Assembly (NCBI RefSeq): GCF_900110885.1
Contig: NZ_FOFJ01000030.1
Location: forward strand, 1 to 43,230
Direction of reading: 5' to 3'
Length of the DNA stretch: 43,230 nt
DNA from: Azotobacter beijerinckii
Lineage (GTDB): Bacteria > Pseudomonadota > Gammaproteobacteria > Pseudomonadales > Pseudomonadaceae
Part shown: positions 16,520 to 25,885 of the stretch, in pieces
Position numbering within the stretch: position 1 is the first letter of the stretch
Layout: each line of letters begins with the position of its first letter
Translations under genes and position numbers: made by a program
Notes under the pieces: generated by a model
What the model saw: the letters and a program-made list of their open reading frames with translations, nothing else
Database searches by the model: none
What the model was told of the DNA's origin: nothing

Positions 16520-16873
16520 ATGCAAAACGAACAACTGGTCCAGCTGGCGGTCGACGCCCTGGAAGATCTCAAGGCCAAGGACATCACCGTCATCGATGTG
16601 CGCGGCAAGACCAGCGTCACCGACTTCATGGTGATCGCCAGCGGCACCTCCAGCCGCCATGTGAAATCCCTCGTCGACAACGTCCTGGAGAAGGTCAAGG
16701 AGCAGGGCGTGCGCCCGCTGGGCAGCGAGGGCCTGGAGGGCGGCGAGTGGGCCCTGCTCGACTTGGGCGATGTGGTGGTCCACGTGATGCAGGTCGCCAC
16801 CCGCCAGTTCTACGACCTCGAGCGTCTCTGGCAGGGCGCGGAGCAGAGCCGCGCCCAGCACGGCGAGGAATGA
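16520..16873 (+). CDS. rsfS: Ribosomal silencing factor RsfS
   Basis: 117 residues of the Iojap/DUF143 family. RsfS binds ribosomal protein L14 and blocks subunit joining when nutrients are scarce. Family marks: [25 protein letters not shown] and [11 protein letters not shown] followed by FYDLERLW. It sits 20 bases after nadD and seven before rlmH in the conserved order nadD-rsfS-rlmH. Confidence 0.95.
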   Translation: MQNEQLVQLAVDALEDLKAKDITVIDVRGKTSVTDFMVIASGTSSRHVKSLVDNVLEKVKEQGVRPLGSEGLEGGEWALLDLGDVVVHVMQVATRQFYDLERLWQGAEQSRAQHGEE

Positions 16874-16880
16874 AGCCGCC

Positions 16881-17348
16881 GTGCGTCTGCGCCTGATCGC
16901 CGTGGGCTCGCGGATGCCGCGCTGGGTGGAGGAGGGCTGGCACGAGTATGCCAAGCGCCTGCCGCCCGAGCTGGCCCTCGAGCTGGTGGAAATCCCCCTG
17001 CACACCCGGGGCAAGAATGCCGACCTGGCCCGCCTGATCCGCCAGGAGGGCGAGGCCATGCTGGGCAAGGTGCTGGCGGGCGAGCGCATCGTCACCCTGG
17101 AGGTGACCGGCAAGTCCTGGAGCACCGAGCAGCTGGCCACCGAGCTGGAGCGCTGGCGTCTCGACGCGCGCACCGTCAACCTCATGGTCGGCGGCCCGGA
17201 GGGCTTGGCGCCGGAGGTCTGCGCGCGCAGCGAGCAGCGCTGGTCGTTGTCGCCGCTGACCCTGCCGCATCCGTTGGTCCGCATCCTCATCGGCGAGCAG
17301 ATCTATCGTGCCTGGACCTTGTTGTCCGGGCATCCGTATCACAAGTGA
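16881..17348 (+). CDS. rlmH: 23S rRNA pseudouridine-1915 N3-methyltransferase
   Basis: 155 residues, exactly the family length. A SPOUT-fold methyltransferase that methylates pseudouridine 1915 of 23S rRNA. Seen: the AdoMet-binding knot with [13 protein letters not shown], and the C-terminal [18 protein letters not shown] with YRAW. The start codon is GTG at 16881 ([13 protein letters not shown]), seven bases after the rsfS stop. Confidence 0.96.
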   Translation: MRLRLIAVGSRMPRWVEEGWHEYAKRLPPELALELVEIPLHTRGKNADLARLIRQEGEAMLGKVLAGERIVTLEVTGKSWSTEQLATELERWRLDARTVNLMVGGPEGLAPEVCARSEQRWSLSPLTLPHPLVRILIGEQIYRAWTLLSGHPYHK

Positions 17349-17363
17349 CCGCGGTTTGCGCCA

Positions 17364-19280
17364 ATGCCGGAGCCGATTCGCCTCAAAGACCACGAGAAGG
17401 ACGCGCGCCAGGTCCGCGCGCGGGCTGTCGTCGGCGCCGTGGCCATCGCGCTGCTGTCGCTGGTGCTGGTGGCGCGCCTGTACTACCTGCAGGTGATCCA
17501 GTACGAGCAGCATTCGACCCTGGCGGAAAACAACCGCATCCATGTGCAGCCGATCCCGCCGAACCGCGGGCTGATCTTCGACCGCAACGGGGTGATCCTC
17601 GCCGACAACCGGCCGAGCTTCAGCCTGACGGTGACCCGCGAGCGGGCCGGCGATTGGCAGAAGGTGCTGGACACCATCGTCAGGGTGCTCGAACTCGGTC
17701 CTGAGGAGCGCACCCTGTTCGAGAGGCGCGTGCGCCAGGGGCGCCGGCCGTTCGAGCCGGTGCCGGTGCTCTTCGAGCTGTCCGAGGAGCAGATCGCCTG
17801 CATCGCGGTCAACCAGTTCCTGCTGCCCGGCGTCGAGGTGGCCGCCCAACTGGTCCGCCACTATCCCCAGAGCGAGCACTTCGCCCATTCGGTCGGCTAT
17901 GTCGGGCGGATCAACGAGCGCGAGCTGAAGAGGCTCGATCCGGTCGCCTACAGCGGCACCCACCATATCGGCAAGACCGGCGTGGAGCTGTTCTACGAGG
18001 ATCTGCTGCACGGCCAGGTGGGCTACGAGGAGGTCGAGACCAACGCCCGCGGGCGGGTGCTGCGGGTGCTCAAGCATACCGATCCGGTGCCCGGCAAGGA
18101 TCTCACCCTGAGTCTCGACCTGAGTCTGCAGAAGGCCGCCGAGGCAGCCCTCGGCGACCGCCGCGGGGCGGTGATCGCCATCGACCCGACCAGCGGCGAG
18201 GTACTGGCGATGATCAGCCAGCCGAGCTACAACCCCAACCTGTTCGTCACCGGGATCAGCGGCAAGGATTATGCTGCCCTGCGCGACTCCATCGACCGCC
18301 CGCTGTACAACCGCGTGCTGCGCGGCATCTACCCACCGGGCTCGACGATCAAGCCGGTGGTCGCCCTGGCCGGCCTCGACAGCGGGGTGGTGGAGCGCAG
18401 CACGCGGATCTTCGACCCGGGCTTCTTCCAGTTGCCCAACGTCGATCACAAGTACCGCAACTGGAACCGCGGCGGCGACGGCTGGGTGAACATGGAAGCG
18501 GCGATCTCCCGTTCCAACGACACCTATTTCTACTCCTTGGCGCACCGCCTCGGCATCGACCGTCTGCACCGCTACCTGAGCCATTTCGGCATCGGCCAAC
18601 GGGTGTCCCTGGACATGTTCGAGGAGGCCGAGGGGCTGATGCCCTCGCGCGAGTGGAAACGCATCAAGCGCCGCCAGGCCTGGTATCCGGGGGAGACCCT
18701 GATCACCGGCATCGGTCAGGGCTACATGCTGGCCACCCCGCTGCAGTTGGCCCAGGCCACCGCCCTCCTGGCGAACAAGGGCAAGTGGCACCGTCCGCGG
18801 CTGCTGATGAAGGCCGACGGCCTGTCGCCGGAGCAACTGATGGCGAGCGGCCTGCTCGAGGCGCGCCCGGCGCCGCCGGACATCCAGCTCAAGGATCCGC
18901 ACAACTGGGACCTGATCAGCTCCGACATGCAGCAGGTCGTGCACGGTGCGCGCGGCACCGCGCACAAGGTCGGCGCCACGGCGCGCTACCGCATCGCCGG
19001 CAAGAGCGGCACGGCGCAGGTGGTAGCGATCCGCCAGGGCGAGAAATACGACCGCAACAAGCTGCAGGAGCGCCATCGCGACCACGCCCTGTTCGTCGCT
19101 TTCGCCCCCGCCGAGAATCCGCGGATCGCCGTGGCGGTGATGGTGGAGAACGGCGAGTCCGGCTCCGGCATCGCCGCGCCGGTGGCCAAGCAGGTGATGG
19201 ACGCCTGGCTGCTCGACGAGAAGGGCCGGCTGAAGGCGCAGTTCGCGGCGCCGCCTCAGGAGCCCACCAATGCACAATAA
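17364..19280 (+). CDS. mrdA: Penicillin-binding protein 2, peptidoglycan transpeptidase
   Basis: 638 residues. Class B PBP that cross-links lateral wall peptidoglycan and works with RodA in the elongasome. One N-terminal membrane helix (about residues 29-50), then a PBP dimerisation domain (RGLIFDRNGVILADN), then the transpeptidase domain with all three motifs: S327-x-x-K330 in PPGSTIK, S384-x-N386 in SRSNDTYF, and K547-S-G in KSGTAQV. The C terminus overlaps rodA by 11 bases. Confidence 0.97.
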   Translation: MPEPIRLKDHEKDARQVRARAVVGAVAIALLSLVLVARLYYLQVIQYEQHSTLAENNRIHVQPIPPNRGLIFDRNGVILADNRPSFSLTVTRERAGDWQKVLDTIVRVLELGPEERTLFERRVRQGRRPFEPVPVLFELSEEQIACIAVNQFLLPGVEVAAQLVRHYPQSEHFAHSVGYVGRINERELKRLDPVAYSGTHHIGKTGVELFYEDLLHGQVGYEEVETNARGRVLRVLKHTDPVPGKDLTLSLDLSLQKAAEAALGDRRGAVIAIDPTSGEVLAMISQPSYNPNLFVTGISGKDYAALRDSIDRPLYNRVLRGIYPPGSTIKPVVALAGLDSGVVERSTRIFDPGFFQLPNVDHKYRNWNRGGDGWVNMEAAISRSNDTYFYSLAHRLGIDRLHRYLSHFGIGQRVSLDMFEEAEGLMPSREWKRIKRRQAWYPGETLITGIGQGYMLATPLQLAQATALLANKGKWHRPRLLMKADGLSPEQLMASGLLEARPAPPDIQLKDPHNWDLISSDMQQVVHGARGTAHKVGATARYRIAGKSGTAQVVAIRQGEKYDRNKLQERHRDHALFVAFAPAENPRIAVAVMVENGESGSGIAAPVAKQVMDAWLLDEKGRLKAQFAAPPQEPTNAQ

Positions 19281-20424
19281 TTTCAATAACTTCGACCGCA
19301 CCCTGTCCGACGAGGACGTGCTGCGCCGCCGTGCTACCCTGCTGCAGCGCCTGCACATCGACGGCCCGCTGCTGCTGCTGCTGTTGCTGCTCGCCGCCGG
19401 CAGCCTGTTCGTCCTTTATTCGGCGAGCGGCAGGAACCTCGAGCTGGTGATCAAGCAGGCCAGCTCGTTCGGTTTCGGCATGCTCGCCATGCTGCTCATC
19501 GCCCAGGTGGAGGCGCGCTTCATCGCGCGCTGGGTGCCGCTGGCCTACGTCCTGGGCGTGATTCTGCTGGGGGTGGTGGAGGTCATGGGCCACAATGCGA
19601 TGGGCGCCACCCGCTGGATCAACATCCCCGGGGTGATCCGCTTCCAGCCCTCGGAGTTCCTGAAGATCATCATGCCGGCGACCATCGCCTGGTATCTTGC
19701 CCGCAACAACCTGCCGCCGGGGCTCAAGCACACCGCCGTCAGCCTGGCGCTGGTCGGCGTGCCCTTCGTGCTGATCCTGCGCCAGCCGGATCTGGGCACC
19801 GCGATGTTGATCCTCGCCTCCGGAGCCTTCGTGCTGTTCGTCGCCGGGCTGCCCTGGCTGTGGATCGGCAGCGCGGTGGCGGCCGTGGTGCCGGTCGCGG
19901 TGGGCATGTGGTACTTCGTCCTGCACGACTACCAGAAGCAGCGCATCCACACCTTTCTCGATCCGGAAAGCGATCCGTTGGGGACCGGCTGGAACATCAT
20001 CCAGTCGAAGGCGGCGATCGGTTCGGGCGGGGTGTTCGGCAAGGGCTGGCTGCTCGGCACCCAGTCGCACCTGGATTTTTTGCCGGAAAGCCATACGGAC
20101 TTTATCATTGCGGTGCTGGCCGAGGAGTTCGGGCTGGTCGGCGTCTGCCTGCTGCTGCTGGTCTACCTGCTGCTGATCGCCCGCGGAATGGTGATCACCG
20201 TGCAGGCGCAGACCCTGTTCGGCAAGCTGTGGGCCGGCGGCCTGACCATGACCTTCTTCGTCTACGTATTCGTCAACATCGGCATGGTGAGCGGCCTGTT
20301 GCCGGTGGTGGGGGTACCCCTGCCGTTCATTAGCTACGGCGGAACTTCGCTGGTGACCCTGCTGTCAGGGTTCGGGGTTTTGATGTCGATCCACACCCAT
20401 CGCAAGTGGATCGCGCAGGTTTGA
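19270..20424 (+). CDS. rodA: Rod-shape SEDS peptidoglycan polymerase RodA
   Basis: 384-residue polytopic SEDS protein that polymerises glycan strands from lipid II with PBP2. Family marks: GATRWINIPGVIRFQPSEF, LRQPDLGTAML, the periplasmic loop FLPESHTDFIIAVLAEEFG and the C-terminal PLPFISYGGTSL. About ten membrane helices. ATG at 19270 lies inside the end of mrdA. Confidence 0.97.
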   Translation: MHNNFNNFDRTLSDEDVLRRRATLLQRLHIDGPLLLLLLLLAAGSLFVLYSASGRNLELVIKQASSFGFGMLAMLLIAQVEARFIARWVPLAYVLGVILLGVVEVMGHNAMGATRWINIPGVIRFQPSEFLKIIMPATIAWYLARNNLPPGLKHTAVSLALVGVPFVLILRQPDLGTAMLILASGAFVLFVAGLPWLWIGSAVAAVVPVAVGMWYFVLHDYQKQRIHTFLDPESDPLGTGWNIIQSKAAIGSGGVFGKGWLLGTQSHLDFLPESHTDFIIAVLAEEFGLVGVCLLLLVYLLLIARGMVITVQAQTLFGKLWAGGLTMTFFVYVFVNIGMVSGLLPVVGVPLPFISYGGTSLVTLLSGFGVLMSIHTHRKWIAQV

Positions 20425-20438
20425 AGAGTGACGGATCA

Positions 20439-21467
20439 ATGCACATACGGCGTGGCCGGGCGGCCAGAACCCTGTCTTGGGCCGGCCTGGCGGGTACCTT
20501 GGGGCTGTCCTGCGCGCTGCGCGGCGGCGCGGCGCTGGCCGGCGACTACACGGATTCGCCGCAGGTCGACGAGTTCGTCGCGGAGATGTCCCGCGACTAC
20601 GGCTTCGCCAGCGAGCAGCTGCTCGGCCTGTTCCGCGAGGTGGAGCGCAAGCAACCGATCCTCGACGCCATCTCGCGGCCGGCGGAGCGGGCCAAGCCGT
20701 GGAAGGAATACCGGCCGATCTTCATCACCGAGGCCCGGGTGGCCCGCGGCGTGGACTTCTGGCGCCAGCACGAGGCGGCCCTGGCCCGCGCCGAGCAGGA
20801 GTACGGCGTGCCGGCCCAGGTGATCGTCGCGATCATCGGCGTGGAAACCTTCTACGGGCGCAACACCGGCAACTACCGGGTGATCGACGCGCTGTCCACC
20901 CTGGGCTTCGACTACCCGCCGCGCGCGCCCTTCTTTCGCAAGGAGCTGCGCGAGTTCCTCCTGATGACCCGCGAGGAACAGGTCGACCCGCTCGCCCTGA
21001 CCGGCTCCTACGCCGGCGCCATGGGCCTGCCGCAGTTCATGCCGAGCAGCTTCCGCGCCTATGCGGTGGACTTCGACAACGACGGCCACATCGACATTTG
21101 GAGGAATCCGACCGACGCCATCGGCAGCGTCGCCAGCTACTTCAAGCGCCATGGTTGGGTCGCCGGCGGGCCGGTGGCCAGCCGTGCCGAGATCGATGGC
21201 GCCGAGGCCGAACAGGGCCTGACCGAGGGACTGGACCCGGTGAAAAGCGTCGGCGAGCTGCGCAGCCTCGGCTGGGCGACCCGCGAGCGCCTCGACGACG
21301 GCCTGCCGGTCACCGCCTTCCGGCTGGATGGCGCCGAGGGTGCGGAATACTGGATGGGACTGCCGAACTTCTACACCATCACCCGCTACAACCGCAGCGC
21401 GATGTATGCCATGGCGGTCTACCAGCTCTCCGATCTGCTGCTCCAGGCGCGGGGCGGGCGCCGATGA
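20439..21467 (+). CDS. mltB: Lytic murein transglycosylase B (soluble type)
   Basis: 342 residues. Cleaves the glycan backbone of peptidoglycan to form 1,6-anhydromuramic ends. The signal peptide ends near ALAG. The cysteine in LGLSC does not fit a lipobox, so the protein is probably soluble in the periplasm, like the pseudomonad SltB1. Catalytic Glu is E136 in IIGVETFYGRNTG; GSYAGAMGLPQFMPSSF and DFDNDGHIDIW are typical of the Slt35/MltB fold. It lies 14 bases after rodA and shares an ATGA overlap with rlpA. No C-terminal peptidoglycan-binding domain, unlike the paralogue at 27218-28546. Confidence 0.94.
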   Translation: MHIRRGRAARTLSWAGLAGTLGLSCALRGGAALAGDYTDSPQVDEFVAEMSRDYGFASEQLLGLFREVERKQPILDAISRPAERAKPWKEYRPIFITEARVARGVDFWRQHEAALARAEQEYGVPAQVIVAIIGVETFYGRNTGNYRVIDALSTLGFDYPPRAPFFRKELREFLLMTREEQVDPLALTGSYAGAMGLPQFMPSSFRAYAVDFDNDGHIDIWRNPTDAIGSVASYFKRHGWVAGGPVASRAEIDGAEAEQGLTEGLDPVKSVGELRSLGWATRERLDDGLPVTAFRLDGAEGAEYWMGLPNFYTITRYNRSAMYAMAVYQLSDLLLQARGGRR

Positions 21468-22453
21468 CGCGGCACGCCCTGCCGATCCGTCTGGCCCTGT
21501 TCGGCGGCCTGGCGCTGCTGGTCAGCTGCTCCAGCACGCCGCCGGAGCGCGGCGCGTCGTCGGGCTCCGCCGCGGTCCACTACCCGCGACCGCTCAAGGA
21601 CGGCGCCCCCTGGTGGGACATCGATGTCTCGCAGATTCCCGACGCGGTGCCCACGCCCCACGAGGGTCCGGTCAAGGCCAACCCCTACACGGTGCTGGGC
21701 AAGACCTACTACCCGATGAACGACGGCCGCCGCTACAAGGCGACCGGCACCGCCTCCTGGTACGGCACCAAGTTCCATGGCCAGGCCACCGCCAACGGCG
21801 AGCACTACGACCTTTACGGGATGAGCGCGGCGCACAAGACCCTGCCGCTGCCCTGCTACGTCCGGGTGACCAACCTGGACAACCGCAAGAGCGTGATCCT
21901 GCGGGTCAACGACCGCGGTCCCTTCTATTCCGACCGGGTCATCGACCTGTCCTTCGCCGCGGCGAAGAAGCTCGGCTATGCCGAAATCGGTACCGCGCGG
22001 GTCAGCGTGGAAGGCATCGATCCCGAGGAGTGGTGGGCCCAGCAGGGCCGCAAGCCGCCGCTGGTGTCGGCTCGACCGCCGGTGGTCCAGGCGCAGCCGG
22101 CGACCCGGCCGGCCGCACAGCCGATCGAGGAATACTCGCCGCCGCCCAGCCAGCATGCGGCGGCCGTGTTGCCCGTGGAGGTCGCCTCCGCCAACAATGC
22201 CGTTGCCAGCCAGGCCGAGGGCCTGTACCTGCAGGTCGGCGCCTTCGCCAATCCGGACGCGGCGGAGCTGCTCAAGGACAAGCTGAGCCGGATCAGCGCC
22301 ACCCCGGCGTTTGTCAGCTCGGTGGTGCGCGACCGGCAGACCTTCCACCGCGTGCGCCTGGGGCCGATCGGCAGCCAGGACGAGGTCCGGCAACTGCAGG
22401 ACAGCGTGCGCCTGGCCAGACTTGGCCAGCCGACCCTGGTCAAACCCGAGTGA
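21464..22453 (+). CDS. rlpA: Rare lipoprotein A, septal lytic transglycosylase
   Basis: 329 residues. The lipoprotein signal ends LLVSC (lipobox). A double-psi beta-barrel domain (about residues 92-180) contains GTASWYGTKFHG, NGE, AHKTLPLP and VNDRGPF, supplying the acidic and histidine active-site residues. A proline/alanine-rich linker leads to a C-terminal SPOR domain (LYLQVGAFANPDAAELL) that targets denuded glycans at the septum. RlpA in P. aeruginosa cleaves stripped glycan strands. Start overlaps the mltB stop (ATGA). Confidence 0.95.
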   Translation: MTRHALPIRLALFGGLALLVSCSSTPPERGASSGSAAVHYPRPLKDGAPWWDIDVSQIPDAVPTPHEGPVKANPYTVLGKTYYPMNDGRRYKATGTASWYGTKFHGQATANGEHYDLYGMSAAHKTLPLPCYVRVTNLDNRKSVILRVNDRGPFYSDRVIDLSFAAAKKLGYAEIGTARVSVEGIDPEEWWAQQGRKPPLVSARPPVVQAQPATRPAAQPIEEYSPPPSQHAAAVLPVEVASANNAVASQAEGLYLQVGAFANPDAAELLKDKLSRISATPAFVSSVVRDRQTFHRVRLGPIGSQDEVRQLQDSVRLARLGQPTLVKPE

Positions 22454-22515
22454 GACCGGGACCCATCCCCACAGCCCGCAAGGGTGTGTCCGATTAGCCA
22501 ACGACGCGAGAAACG

Positions 22516-23724
22516 ATGAAAACCACCCAACGTGTGCAACGCCTTTTCCTGGCCCTCCTGATCTGCGTGCCGAGCGCCTGGGCCGCGGAGCCTCAAGCCA
22601 CGCCGACACCGACGCCGGCACCGGCACGTGCCGCCGAGCCCCAGGCTCTCCCGGCGCCGCCGCAGCTGGCCGCTTCCGCCTACCTGCTGATGGACGCCGC
22701 CAGCGGCCAGGTGCTGATCGAGAGTAATGGCGACCAGCGCCTGCCGCCGGCCAGCCTGACCAAGCTGATGACCGCCTATATCGCCACCCTGGAGATCAAG
22801 CGCGGGCAGATCAAGGAAAGCGACCTGGTCACCGTCAGCGAGCACGCCTGGCGCACCGGCGGCTCGCGGATGTTCATCCAGGTCGGCACCCAGGTGACCG
22901 TCGGCGACCTGCTGCACGGCATCATCATCCAGTCCGGCAACGACTCCAGCGTGGCCCTGGCCGAGCATATCGCCGGCAGCGAGGACGCCTTCGCCGACAT
23001 GATGAACAACACCGCCAAGCGTCTCGGCCTGACCAACAGCCACTTCATGAACGCCACCGGTCTGCCGCATCCGGACCACTACTCCTCGCCCCATGACATG
23101 GCTAAGCTGGCCCGTGCGATCATCTACGACGACCCGGCCCACTATGCGATCTACGCGCAGAAGGAATTCTTCTGGAACAACATCAAGCAGCCCAACCGCA
23201 ACCTGCTGCTGTGGCGCGACAAGACCGTCGACGGCCTGAAGACCGGCCACACCGACGAGGCCGGCTACTGCCTGGTGGCTTCCGCGGTGCGCGACGGCCA
23301 GCGGCTGATCGCCGCGGTGTTCGGCACCAAAAGCGAACAGGCCCGCGCCGCCGAGACCCAGAAACTCCTGACCTACGGCTTCCGCTTCTTCGAGACCCAG
23401 ACCTTCTTCCAGAAGAACACCGAGCTGGCCCGCGCACCGGTGTGGAAAGGTTCCAGCCGCGAGGTCAAGGTCGGCCTGGCCGAAGACCTGACCTTCACCA
23501 TGCCACGCGGCCAGATCAAGCAGCTGACCACCAGCAGCAGCCTCGAGCCGCAGCTGATCGCGCCGATCGAGCAGGGCGCCGTGGTCGGCAAGGTCGAGGT
23601 CAAGCTGGGCGAGCAGGTGCTGCGCAGCGCCGACTTGGTCGCCCTGGAAACCGTCGAGGAGGGTGGCCTGTTCCGTCGTCTATGGGATAGCATCCGACTG
23701 TTCTTCTACGACTTGTTCAACTGA
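22516..23724 (+). CDS. dacA: D-alanyl-D-alanine carboxypeptidase (PBP5/6 type)
   Basis: 402 residues. Removes the terminal D-alanine from peptidoglycan stem peptides in the periplasm. Signal peptide ending SAWAAEP, an alanine/proline-rich stretch, then catalytic motifs S80-x-x-K83 (ASLTKLM), SGN (QSGNDSS) and KTG ([10 protein letters not shown]). A PBP5-type C-terminal beta domain ends in an amphipathic membrane anchor ([17 protein letters not shown]). Some Pseudomonas annotations call the orthologue dacC. Confidence 0.95.
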   Translation: MKTTQRVQRLFLALLICVPSAWAAEPQATPTPTPAPARAAEPQALPAPPQLAASAYLLMDAASGQVLIESNGDQRLPPASLTKLMTAYIATLEIKRGQIKESDLVTVSEHAWRTGGSRMFIQVGTQVTVGDLLHGIIIQSGNDSSVALAEHIAGSEDAFADMMNNTAKRLGLTNSHFMNATGLPHPDHYSSPHDMAKLARAIIYDDPAHYAIYAQKEFFWNNIKQPNRNLLLWRDKTVDGLKTGHTDEAGYCLVASAVRDGQRLIAAVFGTKSEQARAAETQKLLTYGFRFFETQTFFQKNTELARAPVWKGSSREVKVGLAEDLTFTMPRGQIKQLTTSSSLEPQLIAPIEQGAVVGKVEVKLGEQVLRSADLVALETVEEGGLFRRLWDSIRLFFYDLFN

Positions 23725-23795
23725 TCCTCTGCCGACCGCCGCCCGCCGTTTCCGGTGGGTGGCCGTCCCCGCGGGCCGAGCGGCCCGCCACCGCC

Positions 23796-24074
23796 ATGAC
23801 CGATACCGACGTACAAGCTCCGAAAATCGAATTTCCCTGCGAGCGCTATCCGATCAAGGTGATCGGCGATGCCGGCGAGGGTTTCGCCGACCTGGTCGTC
23901 GAGGTGATCCAGCGCCACGCACCTGGGCTGGACAGCTCGACCCTGACCGTGCGCGACAGCCGCAACGGGCGCTATCTCGCCGTGCAGGTGCTGATCACCG
24001 CCACCGGCGTCGAGCAGCTCCAGGCCATCCACCTCGACCTGCGCGCCACCGGGTGCGTGCACATGGTGCTCTGA
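23796..24074 (+). CDS. ybeD: YbeD/DUF493 family protein
   Basis: 92-residue ACT-like small protein conserved between dacA and lipB in gammaproteobacteria. Seen: [20 protein letters not shown] at the start and [13 protein letters not shown] at the end. Precise function is unknown; the position suggests a link to lipoate metabolism. The stop overlaps the lipB start by one base. Confidence 0.93.
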   Translation: MTDTDVQAPKIEFPCERYPIKVIGDAGEGFADLVVEVIQRHAPGLDSSTLTVRDSRNGRYLAVQVLITATGVEQLQAIHLDLRATGCVHMVL

Positions 24075-24730
24075 TGTCGGGCACGATCGGCATTCGCGAG
24101 CCGGGTCTGGTCGACTACCTGCCGACCTGGCAGGCTATGCAGCGCTTCACCAATGGGCGCGGCCCGGAAACCGGCGACGAGTTCTGGCTGCTCGAGCATG
24201 CCCCGGTGTTCACCCAGGGCCAGGCCGGCAAGGCCGAGCATCTGCTGTTCCCCGGCGACATCCCGGTGGTGCAGGTGGACCGCGGCGGCCAGGTGACCTA
24301 CCACGGCCCCGGCCAGTTGGTGGCCTATCTCTTGCTTGATGTACGCCGACTGGGCATCGGCGTGCGCGAGCTGGTCAGCCGCATGGAGCGCAGCCTGATC
24401 GAGCTGCTCGCCGGCTACGGGGTCGAGGCCTACGCCAAGCCGGACGCGCCGGGGGTCTACGTCGGCGGGATGAAGATCGCCTCCCTCGGCCTGCGCATCC
24501 GCAACGGCTGTTCCTTCCATGGCCTGGCGTTGAACGTGGACATGGATCTGGGGCCCTTTCAGCGCATCAATCCCTGCGGCTATGCCGGCCTGGCCATGAC
24601 ACAACTCAAGGATCAGGCCCGCGGGCCGGTCGAATTCGCCGAGGTGAGCAAACGCCTGCGTGCGCGGCTCGCTGCCCAGCTCGGTTACGCTGAAACAAAG
24701 ACCCTCAAGGGCGGGATCGAAAGCATATGA
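24074..24730 (+). CDS. lipB: Octanoyl-ACP:protein N-octanoyltransferase
   Basis: 218 residues. Transfers octanoate from acyl carrier protein to lipoyl domains. Conserved [13 protein letters not shown], the catalytic lysine K134 in GGMKIASLG, and the catalytic cysteine C168 in INPCGYAGL are present. ATG at 24074 overlaps the ybeD stop, and the end overlaps lipA by four bases, so ybeD-lipB-lipA should be translated together. Confidence 0.96.
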   Translation: MSGTIGIREPGLVDYLPTWQAMQRFTNGRGPETGDEFWLLEHAPVFTQGQAGKAEHLLFPGDIPVVQVDRGGQVTYHGPGQLVAYLLLDVRRLGIGVRELVSRMERSLIELLAGYGVEAYAKPDAPGVYVGGMKIASLGLRIRNGCSFHGLALNVDMDLGPFQRINPCGYAGLAMTQLKDQARGPVEFAEVSKRLRARLAAQLGYAETKTLKGGIESI

Positions 24731-25707
24731 GTACGACGGAAACCACGGGCAAGGGCCCGGCCAGCAAGGTCGAAACCGGCGTCAAGCTGCGCGGTGCGGA
24801 AAAGGTCGCGCGCATTCCGGTGAAGGTCATTCCGACCGAGGAGCTGCCCCACAAGCCGGACTGGATCCGCGTGCGCATGCCGGCTTCCCCCGAGGTCGAG
24901 CGGATCAAGCAGCTGCTGCGCAAGCACAAGCTGCACAGCGTCTGCGAGGAAGCCTCCTGCCCGAACCTCGGCGAGTGCTTCTCCGGCGGTACCGCGACCT
25001 TCATGATCATGGGCGACATCTGCACCCGTCGCTGCCCGTTCTGCGACGTCGGCCACGGCCGGCCGAACCCGCTCGACCCCGACGAGCCGAACAACCTCGC
25101 CGTGGCCGTCGCCGACCTGCGCCTGAAGTACGTGGTGATCACCTCGGTGGACCGCGACGACCTGCGCGACGGCGGCGCCCAGCACTTCGCCGACTGCCTG
25201 CGCGAGATCCGCCGGCTGAGCCCCGGCACCCAGCTGGAAACCTTGGTGCCGGACTATCGCGGGCGCATGGAGATCGCCCTTGAGATCACCGCCACCGAGC
25301 CGCCGGACGTGTTCAACCACAATCTGGAAACCGTGCCGCGTCTCTACAAGGCCGTGCGGCCGGGGGCGGACTTCGAGTGGTCGCTGGACCTCCTGCAGGC
25401 GTTCAAGCAACGCGTCCCCAGCGTGCCGACCAAGTCCGGGCTGATGCTCGGCCTCGGCGAGACCGACGAGGAGGTGATCGAGGTGATGCAGCGCATGCGC
25501 GAGCACGAGATCGACATGCTCACCCTCGGCCAGTACCTGCAGCCTTCGCGCAATCACCTGGCGGTGCAGCGTTTCGTCCATCCCGACACCTTCGCCTGGT
25601 TCGCCGAGGAAGGGCAGAAGATGGGCTTCAAGAACGTCACCTCCGGTCCGCTGGTGCGCTCCTCCTACCACGCCGACCAGCAGGCCCATGGCGCGAAGGG
25701 CGACTGA
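24727..25707 (+). CDS. lipA: Lipoyl synthase
   Basis: 326 residues. Radical-SAM enzyme that inserts two sulfurs into protein-bound octanoate. The auxiliary 4Fe-4S cluster cysteines are C73, C78 and C84 ([12 protein letters not shown]), and the radical-SAM cysteines are C99, C103 and C106 (CTRRCPFC). The C-terminal RSSY serine motif is at about residues 311-314. A terminator follows after 19 bases. Confidence 0.97.
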   Translation: MSTTETTGKGPASKVETGVKLRGAEKVARIPVKVIPTEELPHKPDWIRVRMPASPEVERIKQLLRKHKLHSVCEEASCPNLGECFSGGTATFMIMGDICTRRCPFCDVGHGRPNPLDPDEPNNLAVAVADLRLKYVVITSVDRDDLRDGGAQHFADCLREIRRLSPGTQLETLVPDYRGRMEIALEITATEPPDVFNHNLETVPRLYKAVRPGADFEWSLDLLQAFKQRVPSVPTKSGLMLGLGETDEEVIEVMQRMREHEIDMLTLGQYLQPSRNHLAVQRFVHPDTFAWFAEEGQKMGFKNVTSGPLVRSSYHADQQAHGAKGD

Positions 25708-25726
25708 GTCCTCTTCGCTCCATGAG

Positions 25727-25752
25727 AAAGGGCGCCGCGGGGCGCCCTTTTT
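25727..25752 (+). terminator. Rho-independent terminator after lipA
   Basis: 10-bp stem aaagggcgcc (25727-25736) and ggcgcccttt (25741-25750) with loop gcgg, ending in a run of five Ts (25748-25752). It closes the proA-to-lipA block. Confidence 0.92.
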
Positions 25753-25885
25753 CTTGCACGGTCGACGTTGGCGGAAGACCTTTCCCGGGATGCTGTCGCC
25801 GATTTGAAAAGACCCGGAGGCCGCTCGATACTCAGGAGCGAGTGCGTGCCGGGGCCGGCACGACAGTGCCTCTCGAGGAGCGGCG

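Noticed and set aside
12961..16800. 1279-residue open frame on the minus strand across proA and nadD
   Set aside because: It runs antisense through well-conserved genes and reads as low-complexity Arg/Ala/Pro; typical of high-G+C shadow frames.
16695..19358. 887-residue open frame antisense to rlmH and mrdA
   Set aside because: His/Gln/Asp-rich shadow of conserved genes with no recognisable domain.
20439..20560. MltB at 20439 as a lipoprotein (cysteine in LGLSC)
   Set aside because: Positions -3 and -2 (G, L) do not fit a lipobox; a normal signal peptidase site near ALAG is more likely.
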